From NCBI RefSeq assembly GCF_005311025.1, contig NZ_CP031747.1:3757870-3821869 (forward strand): a stretch of 64,000 nucleotides of DNA, read 5' to 3'. Under the pieces are notes generated by a model. It did not search any database. It was not told the DNA's origin and saw only the letters and a program-made list of their open reading frames with translations. The DNA comes from Alcaligenes faecalis. Its GTDB lineage: Bacteria > Pseudomonadota > Gammaproteobacteria > Burkholderiales > Burkholderiaceae_B. Made by a program: the position numbers and the translations under genes. Positions 9,314 to 17,499 of the stretch are shown one piece after another (position 1 is the first letter of the stretch; each line of letters starts with the position of its first letter).

Positions 9314-10446
9314 CCATGGAAAGAACGACCGGGGACAATTCATCGTGGGATGCGGTGGTGATTGGGGGCGGTTTTTATGGATGTGCCATTGCCGTCTTCC
9401 TGGCTCGTCAACGAAACTGGCGGGTATGCTTGGTAGAACAAGAAAAAGCGTTAATGACGCGGGCCTCATACAACAACCAGGCTCGAGTACATAATGGTTA
9501 CCACTATCCACGCAGTTTCGTCACTGCCTATAGAAGCAGAATCAATCTGCCCCGTTTTCTGCAAGAATGGCCGCAAGCCATCTACAAAGAGCATGTCAAG
9601 CTCTACGCCATTGCTCGTCGCAATTCGAAAGTCACCGCCAGGCAATTTATCAAATTTTGCCAACAAATTGACGCCCGCATCGAAAATGCCCCCCCTACCT
9701 TGCTTGCCCTATTTAATCCCAAACTCATCGAAAACGTTTTTCTGGTGGATGAGTATGCGTTTGATAGCACCACATTAGCCTCCTGGGCCAGGCAGGCCCT
9801 GAGCGATGCTGGAGTCACCGTCCTTTGCGGAGTTAAAGCAAGCACTGTTAGCCAAGATAATCCTGGCCGCCTGAGCCTACAGATCACCGATCAGGACGCC
9901 ACCCCAAAAAATATTCAAACGCAACGCATTCTGAACTGCACCTACAGCGGCTTGAACCAATTAGGGGGAGACTTTCCGCCTATCCAAAGCAAACTCAAAC
10001 ATGAAATCACGGAGATGGCACTGATTCAAATGCCTTCAGAACTGGCTTCACTGGGCATCACCGTCATGGACGGCCCCTTTTTCTCGGTCATGCCCTTTCC
10101 CGCTCGCCAACTCCACACGCTATCGCATGTACGCTACACACCGCACCTTCACTGGCAGGATCAACCTACGTTAGACCCTTATCAACGCTTGCGCACCTAT
10201 GATTACCAGTCTCGCTTTGATCGTATGATTCGGGACGTACAACGCTATATGCCAGCGATGGCCAAAGCCCAATATAAAGAGTCTTTGTTCGAAGTAAAGA
10301 CCGTACTCAGCCGTAATGAGACAGACGATGGCCGTCCCATCTTGTTCGAGCGCCACCATACTTTGCCGGGCTGCTGGTCAATACTGGGTGGAAAAGTCGA
10401 CAACATCTATGATGTCCTGGAAAAAATAGAAGATGAAATCCGTTGA
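9310..10446 (+). CDS. FAD-dependent oxidoreductase (DAO family)
   Basis: A 378-residue flavoprotein with an N-terminal dinucleotide-binding motif VVIGGGFYGCAIA (about residues 16-28), an acidic end of the second strand (LVEQE), and the C-terminal GGKVDNIYDVLEKI typical of amino-acid-oxidase-fold proteins. The start is GTG at 9310 in a GTGA overlap with the upstream stop, or the ATG two codons later. Its 3' end overlaps the next gene by 14 bases. Similar proteins occur in surface-polysaccharide clusters, where their reaction is mostly uncharacterised. Here it may oxidise a nucleotide- or lipid-linked sugar. That role is inferred only from context. Confidence 0.8.
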   Translation: MTMERTTGDNSSWDAVVIGGGFYGCAIAVFLARQRNWRVCLVEQEKALMTRASYNNQARVHNGYHYPRSFVTAYRSRINLPRFLQEWPQAIYKEHVKLYAIARRNSKVTARQFIKFCQQIDARIENAPPTLLALFNPKLIENVFLVDEYAFDSTTLASWARQALSDAGVTVLCGVKASTVSQDNPGRLSLQITDQDATPKNIQTQRILNCTYSGLNQLGGDFPPIQSKLKHEITEMALIQMPSELASLGITVMDGPFFSVMPFPARQLHTLSHVRYTPHLHWQDQPTLDPYQRLRTYDYQSRFDRMIRDVQRYMPAMAKAQYKESLFEVKTVLSRNETDDGRPILFERHHTLPGCWSILGGKVDNIYDVLEKIEDEIR

Positions 10447-12079
10447 CCTCCAACACCGCATCACTGCACCAGCCATTCTTGCCTTGTGTCTGCCCGCTGC
10501 CCTAATTGAAAAATTCTCCGGCCGCTTCACTGTCCAGGGCTCAAACTATTTCTTCCAGGACCCTTTTCACCAAGGGGAGTATTTCGCCGTTGCACAGTCT
10601 TTGTCGGACACAGCCGGTTCCCCCTTTCCCGCACTATCCATTCATGGGGCCCTGGATTACATCCCGTATTTACTCGTCTCCAGCCTGAGCGACACCCATT
10701 ACAGCTTTCTGCCTACCTTCTTTCTGTATTGTCTTTTAGGCTTGATAGCCTGCTTGCTGGTCTCTATTTTAGGAATTCGCCTATCAGACCAGCCACGTCC
10801 AGGATTACCCGCACTGTGCCTGGCTTTGTCAGCGGCCTTTACTGTCGGCTACCGAGATCTGTTTCTTTTGCTCTGCCTCCTGCTTTTCTACTTGCTGATC
10901 AAACCAGGATACAGCCGACAAATACGGAGAGCACAGCAAGTGGCATTCGGTCTGAGCATGGCCCTGGGGCTGGTCTGGAGCTTTGACCGTGGTATCGCGG
11001 CTTGCCTGGCTCTGGGTACGGCAACCCTCGTTCTCTTACCTCGTCAGCGAGACTACCTGATCGCGTTGGCTATGTTCGTGCTGACCCTTGCTTTGGCGGG
11101 CCTGATACATCCTATTCTTTCCCCTGCTTCGCTACTGGAAAATATTCTGGTACTAATGCGCACATCAGCGCAATGGCGCCTGGCCGCCGGGCCACAAACC
11201 ACACCTCTCATCGAGTTTGCCGTACAACTCAATATACTGGCCGTACTCGGCTGCTGGTTCTCGCACTGGCGCGCCCATAGTCTGAAAAAAGCCTTGTCGG
11301 AACTGATTGCTCTGTCCTTGCTTGCGGCACTCTTCACCAAAATAGGGACAAACCGGGCAGATCCGGAGCATATTCATTACGCGTTATGGATTCCGATGCT
11401 GCTGGCGATTCGAACCCCCTGCATCCAATCCAGAATGCAATGGCTGTTTGGGGCAGCAGCAATCTGGCTGCTGTGGCAAAGCTTCCTGATCGGACTAGAA
11501 CACACTACTTTCGTCCCAGCTCTTGCTGCCGCCTGCCTGCTGCAGGCGAACACGCCTCGTTACACCGGGCAGCGCTTCGTCGCCAATCTGGCCTTGTGCG
11601 CCTCACTGCTATTTTCAGTTTATATATTTGCCCTGAGCCAGGACGTTGACCCTGAACTTACGCAAAGCCGATATGGATGGGTCACCCCCCTGGTCAAAAA
11701 ACAGCTGGATCAAGATACCGTTGCACCCGACATACAGTGGGCGAGTGCCGAATTGCAGCGCCACAAAGCTAACTGCGTGTTTGATCTTGCCAATCATGGT
11801 CTGATCAACGGCCTTACCCGTTTACCCGCCTGCAGCCGCTTTACCTACCCCGTCTATGCATCAGCGGACTATGAAGACGAGCTGATCAATGACGTAAAGC
11901 TCAGCAATGTGCCGGTGTTGATTTACTCCTCTACCTTTTGGTCCTACAACATTGATGGCCGTTCAATGAAACAGCGCTTTCCTGCCTTGGATGCTTTTAT
12001 CATCCAGCACTACCCCATAGAGACATGCAGAGCCACGCTCTGCTTACGCTACCAAGAAGGACTCAGAGACCATGAATGA
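10433..12079 (+). CDS. Polytopic membrane protein, possible GT-C type glycosyltransferase
   Basis: I do not recognise this 548-residue protein as a named family. It begins with a signal-anchor-like helix and then an extracytoplasmic loop containing DPFHQGEY (residues 43-50). About ten hydrophobic segments follow to roughly residue 400, and then a soluble tail of about 145 residues with several cysteines. An acidic motif in the first periplasmic loop followed by many helices and a C-terminal periplasmic domain is the plan of GT-C enzymes that transfer sugars from polyprenyl phosphate. The gene overlaps both neighbours (14 and 8 bases), so it belongs to the operon. In the Gtr analogy it would be the serotype-specific transferase. 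Confidence 0.6.
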   Translation: MKSVDLQHRITAPAILALCLPAALIEKFSGRFTVQGSNYFFQDPFHQGEYFAVAQSLSDTAGSPFPALSIHGALDYIPYLLVSSLSDTHYSFLPTFFLYCLLGLIACLLVSILGIRLSDQPRPGLPALCLALSAAFTVGYRDLFLLLCLLLFYLLIKPGYSRQIRRAQQVAFGLSMALGLVWSFDRGIAACLALGTATLVLLPRQRDYLIALAMFVLTLALAGLIHPILSPASLLENILVLMRTSAQWRLAAGPQTTPLIEFAVQLNILAVLGCWFSHWRAHSLKKALSELIALSLLAALFTKIGTNRADPEHIHYALWIPMLLAIRTPCIQSRMQWLFGAAAIWLLWQSFLIGLEHTTFVPALAAACLLQANTPRYTGQRFVANLALCASLLFSVYIFALSQDVDPELTQSRYGWVTPLVKKQLDQDTVAPDIQWASAELQRHKANCVFDLANHGLINGLTRLPACSRFTYPVYASADYEDELINDVKLSNVPVLIYSSTFWSYNIDGRSMKQRFPALDAFIIQHYPIETCRATLCLRYQEGLRDHE

Positions 12080-12860
12080 AGATGCCCTGATCGGATACTC
12101 CGGTTTTGTAGGCCAGACACTCAGTCGTCAGCGTGCTTTCGGGCACAACTTTCGTAGCACCAATGCCGATCAAATCGGCACTCAACCATATGACACCGTC
12201 TATTGCTGCGCTGCTCCCGCCAAAAAATGGCTGGCCAACAAGGAGCCTGCCCATGACAAAGAAGTCATTGAACAACTGATTGCGCATCTGGACCGGATTA
12301 CCTGCAAAAAATTTGTACTCATCAGCACGGTAGATGTATTCAAAAGCCCGATTCATGTCGATGAGTCCAGCGAAGTCGATGAAAGCAATCTGCACCCTTA
12401 CGGCCTGCACCGTCGCATGCTGGAGAAATTCGTTACCCAACGATTCGAGAATCACCTGATTGTCCGTCTTCCTGGTCTGGTTGGGCCTGGCCTTAGTAAA
12501 AATATCCTGTTCGATTTTCTAAACAACAATAATCTACAAGCGATTGATAGCCGGGCGCTGTTCCAGTTTTACCCTATGATCAACCTTTGGTATGACTTGC
12601 AAACGGCACTAAAAGCAGATTTGGAGCTACTGCATTTATGTGCTGAGCCCGTGAGCGTCGCAGAGGTTGCCACACACGGCTTTAACCAGTTCTTTGAAAA
12701 CGTGACGGACCACCCTCCTGCCCACTACGACATCCGAAGCTTGCACACCAAACTGTATGAGGCTCATGGTGCCTACCAATACAGTCGCAAAGAGTCCATC
12801 CAAGCTATACGGGCTTATGTCCAAACCGAGCCTGTCACGCTATCTCAGGAGAAGGGCTAA
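12072..12860 (+). CDS. NAD-dependent epimerase/dehydratase-like protein (extended SDR fold)
   Basis: A 262-residue Rossmann-fold protein. The N-terminal GYSGFVG (8-14) is a GxxGxxG nucleotide-binding loop, VLISTVDV (82-89) is the strand that carries the SDR Ser/Thr, and Tyr110 starts the catalytic helix. The usual YxxxK reads YGLHR, so Arg114 replaces the lysine. It resembles RmlD-type reductases and nucleotide-sugar epimerases and presumably modifies a sugar donor made by this operon. It overlaps the membrane protein gene by 8 bases and is followed two bases later by the isomerase gene. The function is inferred from fold and neighbours. Confidence 0.75.
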   Translation: MNEDALIGYSGFVGQTLSRQRAFGHNFRSTNADQIGTQPYDTVYCCAAPAKKWLANKEPAHDKEVIEQLIAHLDRITCKKFVLISTVDVFKSPIHVDESSEVDESNLHPYGLHRRMLEKFVTQRFENHLIVRLPGLVGPGLSKNILFDFLNNNNLQAIDSRALFQFYPMINLWYDLQTALKADLELLHLCAEPVSVAEVATHGFNQFFENVTDHPPAHYDIRSLHTKLYEAHGAYQYSRKESIQAIRAYVQTEPVTLSQEKG

Positions 12861-12862
12861 CT

Positions 12863-13699
12863 ATGCGACTGTCCATTTCCAATATCGCCTGGCAGCCTGA
12901 AGAAGATCAGCGTATCGCCACATTGCTTGAACAGCATCAGATTGACGCCATCGATATTGCGCCGGGCAAATACTTCTCATCCCCTGAGCTGGCGACCAAA
13001 GCCGAAATCATGGCAGTGAAACAGTGGTGGCATGAACGTGGTATCAGCATCATCGGCATGCAGTCCTTGTTGTTTGGCACCACTGGCCTGAATGTCTTTG
13101 GCGATAAAGCATCTCGCTCAGGGCTGCTTACCCGCCTCCAGGCCATTTTTCGGATTGCAGGCATACTGGGCGCAACACGTCTGGTCTTTGGTTCCCCCCG
13201 CAACCGGGATCGTCATAGTCTAAGCGACCAAGAGGCCACAGACAGCGCAATCCAGTTTTTCCAGCAAGCAGCCAACTACGCCGCCGATGAGGGCGTTCTG
13301 CTATGCCTGGAGCCTAATCCAGTCTGCTATGGTGCCAACTTCATGACTAACAGTCAGGAAACAGCCTTAGTGGTCAAAGCCGTCAACCACCCGGCTTTAC
13401 GCATGCAACTGGACACAGGGGCTATTACCATCAACCAGGAGGATGTAGCCCAGGTGCTGAACTCTTACGCAGCGCTGATCGGCCATGTCCATGCAAGCGA
13501 ACCACAATTGGTGCCATTAGGCGATAACGGAACAGACCATGGGAAAATGGCATCAGCCCTGGCCCAATCCCTGCCCAAAGCCATCGTCACCATAGAAATG
13601 TTGGCTACCGAAACAGAACCTGCCTTGCAAAGCATTTCACGAGCCTTGCACGTTGCCATTCAGGCTTATCGCAACCCCGCACTTGAGCAGCCGCTATGA
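12863..13699 (+). CDS. Sugar phosphate isomerase/epimerase-like TIM barrel
   Basis: A 278-residue AP-endonuclease-2/xylose-isomerase-like barrel. Four likely divalent-metal ligands occur in the expected order: Glu150 in LCLEPNP, Asp184 in QLDTGA, His210 in GHVHASE and Glu245 in TIEMLA. Family members interconvert ketoses or ketose phosphates, or act on inosose-like substrates. The intact metal site suggests it is active. It sits two bases after the SDR gene and overlaps the small permease start (ATGA). In this operon it may supply the sugar to be attached to a lipid carrier. The substrate cannot be read from sequence. Confidence 0.8.
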   Translation: MRLSISNIAWQPEEDQRIATLLEQHQIDAIDIAPGKYFSSPELATKAEIMAVKQWWHERGISIIGMQSLLFGTTGLNVFGDKASRSGLLTRLQAIFRIAGILGATRLVFGSPRNRDRHSLSDQEATDSAIQFFQQAANYAADEGVLLCLEPNPVCYGANFMTNSQETALVVKAVNHPALRMQLDTGAITINQEDVAQVLNSYAALIGHVHASEPQLVPLGDNGTDHGKMASALAQSLPKAIVTIEMLATETEPALQSISRALHVAIQAYRNPALEQPL

Positions 13700-14052
13700 A
13701 ATGGCTGATTCTTTTCTTGGGTATTGCAGCGAACGCCAGCGCCAGTGTGCTCGTCAAATTGGCCATGATGCCCCCCCGCCGCTTTCCATCGCTCTCCGAC
13801 CCCATGGCCGCCTTGAGCAACTGGCCATTTTGGCTAGGACTAGTTCTCTATGGAATAGCTTTTCTGCTTTATGCCGCCGCCCTGACAAGACTGCCCCTGA
13901 ATGTTGCGCACCCCATTTTGACCTCTGGGGCCATTGCGAGCGTTGCAATCATGTCTCACCTGCTCTTTCGTGAAGCATTCCCCACCACCACACTCATCGG
14001 CATCGTATTGGTCATTGTCGGTGTTATTTTCATCACTTTCCGAAGCACATGA
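13696..14052 (+). CDS. Small four-TM DMT-family membrane protein (flippase-like)
   Basis: This 118-residue protein has four predicted membrane helices covering most of its length, in the style of SMR/EamA half-transporters and ArnE/ArnF. It could be a small multidrug transporter. However, it is embedded by four-base overlaps between a sugar isomerase gene and a GT2 gene, next to a GtrB/ArnC-like enzyme. That favours a role in moving a lipid-linked sugar across the inner membrane, as proposed for GtrA and ArnEF. The membrane topology is visible; the substrate is inference. Confidence 0.75.
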   Translation: MKWLILFLGIAANASASVLVKLAMMPPRRFPSLSDPMAALSNWPFWLGLVLYGIAFLLYAAALTRLPLNVAHPILTSGAIASVAIMSHLLFREAFPTTTLIGIVLVIVGVIFITFRST

Positions 14053-14864
14053 GCCCCATTTCACCCGCGCCCGCAAACTGGCAAGTGCCTGCTTACGAAT
14101 GTACCTTCTGGCAAGGAAAACGACATGACTATTGCGTCGTTATCCCCGTAATCAATGAAGGGGCTCGCATACATAGCCTTCTGCAACGCATGGCAGATGC
14201 TCAAATCGAAAAGCACGCTGACATCATTCTTATTGACGGGGGCAGTACTGACGGCTCACTGGAACCCATGCTATTACAGCAACTGGGAGTACGCGGCCTG
14301 CTTGTCAAAACGGGTAGCGGAAAACTGAGTGCTCAATTGCGTTGCGCCTATGCCTTTTGTCTGACAAGCGGCTATGAAGGCATCATCACTATTGACGGGA
14401 ACGACAAGGACGACCCGCAAGCCATCCCCGAATTTATTCAATCCTTAAAACAAGGAACCGATTTCGTTCAGGCCTCTCGCTACATTGCGGGTGGGTTTGC
14501 AAAAAACACGCCTCTGTCTCGCGATTTGGCGATACGTCTAATCCATGCGCCCATGTTGAGCCTGTTTTCTGGATTCCGCTGGACCGACACCACGCAAGGC
14601 TTTCGAGCCTATAGCCGACGTATCTTGCTAGACCCTCGTGTCGCTCCTTTCCGCGATATTTTTGCTAATTACGAACTACTGGCCTACCTGTCCTATCGGA
14701 TACCCAAGCTTGGCTATACCTGTGTTGAATTACCCACCAGCCGACTTTACCCCAAAGGACAGGTCCCAACGAAAATCAGCAGCGTACGCGGAAACCTGGG
14801 ACTCCTGACCGTTTTGATACAGGCATGTCTAGGTCGCTATAACCCGGATAAGACGGAGCCATAA
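14049..14864 (+). CDS. GT2 glycosyltransferase (DPM1-like, soluble)
   Basis: A 271-residue glycosyltransferase with an N-terminal YCVVIPVINEGARI (about 28-41), LIDGGSTDGS (61-70) and a donor/metal motif DGNDKDD (116-122). The DGN-x-KD variant is, as I recall, characteristic of a GT2 subgroup found in lipopolysaccharide and capsule loci. Unlike the first gene of the operon it has no C-terminal membrane helices, so it probably works at the cytoplasmic face as a peripheral enzyme. It overlaps the small permease gene by ATGA and is the last gene of the operon. The sugar donor and acceptor are unknown. Confidence 0.8.
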   Translation: MSPISPAPANWQVPAYECTFWQGKRHDYCVVIPVINEGARIHSLLQRMADAQIEKHADIILIDGGSTDGSLEPMLLQQLGVRGLLVKTGSGKLSAQLRCAYAFCLTSGYEGIITIDGNDKDDPQAIPEFIQSLKQGTDFVQASRYIAGGFAKNTPLSRDLAIRLIHAPMLSLFSGFRWTDTTQGFRAYSRRILLDPRVAPFRDIFANYELLAYLSYRIPKLGYTCVELPTSRLYPKGQVPTKISSVRGNLGLLTVLIQACLGRYNPDKTEP

Positions 14865-14905
14865 AAAAATACCCCAAGCACCAAAATGAGCTTGGCACTT
14901 GGGGT
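14862..14905 (-). terminator. Terminator of the TctC receptor gene (minus strand)
   Basis: ACCCCAAG at 14871-14878 pairs with CTTGGGGT at 14898-14905, and seven A at 14863-14869 give the T tract on the minus strand. It lies between two convergent genes. On the plus strand the tract is missing, so it mainly stops the minus transcript. Confidence 0.75.
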
Positions 14906-14945
14906 GCTGTTCCTTGCCAGTCGGCGAGAAAAGACTGAGACGAGC

Positions 14946-15941
14946 TTATTCCAGCTTGATATTACCTTTCTTGACCACGTCGTGGGCCCAGTCGTACTGC
15001 TCCTTGATTTCCTTGGCGAACTCTTCAGGCGAATTACCCGACGGTGTTGCCCCCTGCTTTTCCAGAGCCGAAATAATTTCGGGTTTCTTCAAGGCTTCCG
15101 CAGCAGCGGCATGCAGCTTGGCAACGATTTCAGGCGGCGTACCCTTGGGAGCCAGCAGACCATACCAGGCCGGGCTGTTCAGCTGCGGGTAACCTTCTTC
15201 GGCCAAGGTCGGCACATCTTTCAGAGCAGGCAGGCGCTCGGGCCAGGCAATAGCCAATGCGCGCAAGTTGCCAGCCTGGATCTGGGCCATGGACGAAGGC
15301 AGGTTATCAAACATGGCATTGATCTGGCCACCGACCGCATCCGTTACAGCCGGGCCGGCACCACGGTAAGGAACGTGCACGATGTCGGTGCCAGTTTCCA
15401 GCTTGAAGGCTTCGCCAAACAAGTGCAGCACCGAGCAAGTGCCCGAGCTGCCGTAAGAATACTTACCTGGATTGTCTTTCAGTTGCTGCACGAACTCCTT
15501 GAAGTTCTGTGCCGGGAATTTGGGGTTGACCTCGATCACGTTGGGCAGGTTGGCAAAGTTGCTGACCGGCACAAAGTCTTTCAAGGGGTCGTAAGGCAAA
15601 TCATTAGGGCGGCAAGCGGGATTCACAGCCAAAGTCGAAATGGTGGCAATTGACAAGGTATAGCCGTCAGGTTTGGCGCGAGCCGCTTCTGCCGCTCCAA
15701 TAGCGCCACCGGCACCACCCTTGTTTTCTACCACCATGGACTGGCCCAGCACTTCGCTCATGCCCTTGGTCACAATGCGCGCCACAATATCGGTGGAGCC
15801 GCCTGGCGCAAAAGGAACAATGACGCGAATCGCTTGATTAGGATAATCCGCTTGAGCATGAGCGACATTAGCCGTGCCGATCATGGACAAACTTGCACAA
15901 AGGGATAGCAGCGCAAATTTCTTGGGAAACTTCTCTATCAT
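14946..15941 (-). CDS. Tripartite tricarboxylate transporter receptor (Bug/TctC family)
   Basis: A 331-residue periplasmic solute receptor with an N-terminal signal peptide (basic start, hydrophobic core, AHAQA end). The mature part begins DYPNQAIRVIVPFAPGGSTDIVAR, the usual opening of Bug receptors, and GKYSYGSSG follows further on. Such receptors are greatly expanded in Alcaligenaceae and often stand alone without TctA/TctB permease genes, as here. The likely ligand is a carboxylate or small organic acid, but the sequence does not identify it. It is divergent from an AEC permease gene, with a nested palindrome in the intergenic region. Confidence 0.92.
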   Translation of the reverse strand: MIEKFPKKFALLSLCASLSMIGTANVAHAQADYPNQAIRVIVPFAPGGSTDIVARIVTKGMSEVLGQSMVVENKGGAGGAIGAAEAARAKPDGYTLSIATISTLAVNPACRPNDLPYDPLKDFVPVSNFANLPNVIEVNPKFPAQNFKEFVQQLKDNPGKYSYGSSGTCSVLHLFGEAFKLETGTDIVHVPYRGAGPAVTDAVGGQINAMFDNLPSSMAQIQAGNLRALAIAWPERLPALKDVPTLAEEGYPQLNSPAWYGLLAPKGTPPEIVAKLHAAAAEALKKPEIISALEKQGATPSGNSPEEFAKEIKEQYDWAHDVVKKGNIKLE

Positions 15942-16040
15942 GGGAACATCTCCTCTTTAGTCTTTTTGTAGATCCATCCCCTGGGTAAGGGGAACTAACC
16001 AATAATAGCGCAGCTAATCCCCATCAATTGTTAATTCTGA

Positions 16041-16077
16041 AAGCAGATACCTACAGGGGATATACCTATATCTGCTT
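16041..16077. promoter_or_regulatory. Nested palindrome between TctC-type receptor and AEC permease genes
   Basis: AAGCAGATA (16041-16049) and TATCTGCTT (16069-16077) form a perfect nine-base inverted repeat. Inside it lies a second dyad, GATATA-CC-TATATC (16059-16072). The element ends 15 bases before the permease ATG, in an AT-rich divergent promoter region, and would overlap promoter or leader. It is a candidate operator; the binding protein is unknown. Confidence 0.5.
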
Positions 16078-16092
16078 CTATTTACCCTCATC

Positions 16093-16989
16093 ATGGCCAC
16101 AATATTCCCGCTGATTCTGCCCGATTTCCTGTTAATTGCACTGGGGGCTTTACTGCTGCATCACTTTCATTTCAGCCGGGATTTTTTCCAGGGTGCGGAG
16201 AAGCTAGTCTATTACGTCCTGTTTCCAGCCCTGCTGTTTGATTCCATTACCCGCATTCCGCTCAATCTGGGCGATACCTGGCCTTTATTGGTCGCTGCGG
16301 CTGTTTTAATTGCCGTAGGCACGGTTCTGGCCTGGCTGGCCCTGCCCATTCTGAAACCCGAACATTTGCAGCACGCGGCCCTGACTCAATGCGCCTTTCG
16401 CTTCAATACCTATTTGGGGATGTCTCTGGCCAGTGCGATTGCCGGGCCATCGGGTGTCGCTGTCATGGCTTTGCTGGTGGGCTTTTCTGTTCCCATGGCC
16501 AATATGGTGGCAGTGACCGTGCTGGCGCGGGGGCAGCAAGGCCGTATCGCCATCGAGCTGCTTAAAAATCCCCTGATTCTGTCTACTGTTGCTGCACTGG
16601 CCTGGAATCTGGCTGGTTTGTCCGTACCAGGCCCGGTTCAATTGGCCTTTAGCCGCTTGGGGGCTTGTGCCCTGGGGATTGGTTTGTTGTGTGTAGGCGC
16701 CACCTTGTCCCTGCAAGGCTCGCGGCGTGCCGGGGCCTTGATCGGCTGGATTACGGCCATCAAGCTGCTGGCTTTGCCCTTGGCGGCGCTGGCGATTGCC
16801 TGGGTGTTGGATATGAGCACATTGGAGCGCCAGATGTTACTGGTATTTGCTGCCCTGCCTACGGCCTCTTCTGCCCACGTACTGGCTGCCCGCATGGGGG
16901 CCGATAGCCGTCTGGTCGCGCTGACCATGTCGATCGGCACTATACTAGCGGGCTTGACCATTCCATTGTGGTTATCCCTCGCTACCTGA
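16093..16989 (+). CDS. AEC family transporter (auxin efflux carrier type)
   Basis: A 298-residue integral membrane protein with about ten hydrophobic segments, arranged as two inverted five-helix halves as in bacterial AEC/MdcF-like permeases that move organic acids such as malonate or malate. Family-like features include the early PDFLLIALGALL segment and the late PTASSAHVLAARMG block near residue 256. The ATG at 16093 has no convincing ribosome-binding site (CCCTCATC precedes it), so translation may be leaderless or weak. It ends nine bases before tsaE, so readthrough is possible. The substrate is unknown; the divergent TctC-type receptor hints at carboxylates. Confidence 0.85.
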   Translation: MATIFPLILPDFLLIALGALLLHHFHFSRDFFQGAEKLVYYVLFPALLFDSITRIPLNLGDTWPLLVAAAVLIAVGTVLAWLALPILKPEHLQHAALTQCAFRFNTYLGMSLASAIAGPSGVAVMALLVGFSVPMANMVAVTVLARGQQGRIAIELLKNPLILSTVAALAWNLAGLSVPGPVQLAFSRLGACALGIGLLCVGATLSLQGSRRAGALIGWITAIKLLALPLAALAIAWVLDMSTLERQMLLVFAALPTASSAHVLAARMGADSRLVALTMSIGTILAGLTIPLWLSLAT

Positions 16990-16998
16990 TCCAAGCCT

Positions 16999-17499
16999 AT
17001 GAATCCGCAAGCTTTAACCCTGTCCTTGCCTGACGAGGACGCTACCACCGCCTTGGCCGAGCGCCTTGCCCCGCTGCTAAGCGGTCAGGTTCCCGGTGTG
17101 CCTGTGGGTGGCCGAATTCATCTTCATGGTGACCTGGGCGCCGGTAAAACCCACTTTGTTCGGGCCCTGTTACGGGCTTGTGGCGTTACCGGTCGTATCA
17201 AAAGTCCTAGCTACGCTTTGCTTGAAAGTTATAAAGTTTCTAGCTTATACTTCTATCATCTTGATTTTTATAGATTTAGCGATCCACGAGAATGGGTCGA
17301 CGCAGGTTTTCGCGATATTTTGCAAGACAATGCTGTTGTGCTGATCGAATGGCCCGAAAAAGCAGGGGATTTATTGCCCGAGCCCGATCTGGATTTACAC
17401 CTGGATTATTGCGGTGACGGTCGTTTGGCCACCCTGGATGCACGCAGCGCCAAAGGAACGCTATGGATTACGACACTCGCCCCCAGCCTGCAGAAGTAG
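16999..17499 (+). CDS. tsaE: tRNA threonylcarbamoyladenosine biosynthesis ATPase TsaE
   Basis: TsaE is the P-loop ATPase partner of TsaB and TsaD in making N6-threonylcarbamoyladenosine at position 37 of ANN-decoding tRNAs. This 166-residue protein has a Walker A motif GDLGAGKT at 44-51 and the conserved SPSYALLE and YHLDFYRF blocks further on. Codons for about residues 75-100 are strikingly AT-rich compared with the rest of the gene although the encoded protein is family-like; a promoter-like sequence lies in that patch. The 3' end overlaps amiC by 37 bases, as in many betaproteobacteria. Confidence 0.95.
   Translation: MNPQALTLSLPDEDATTALAERLAPLLSGQVPGVPVGGRIHLHGDLGAGKTHFVRALLRACGVTGRIKSPSYALLESYKVSSLYFYHLDFYRFSDPREWVDAGFRDILQDNAVVLIEWPEKAGDLLPEPDLDLHLDYCGDGRLATLDARSAKGTLWITTLAPSLQK
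17222..17251 (+). promoter_or_regulatory. Promoter-like sequence inside tsaE, candidate amiC promoter
   Basis: TTGAAA at 17222-17227 and TATACT at 17246-17251 are separated by 18 bases, five of six consensus bases in each box. It lies in a short AT-rich patch of the tsaE coding region, about 210 bases upstream of the amiC start. It would give amiC its own transcript. Confidence 0.45.
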
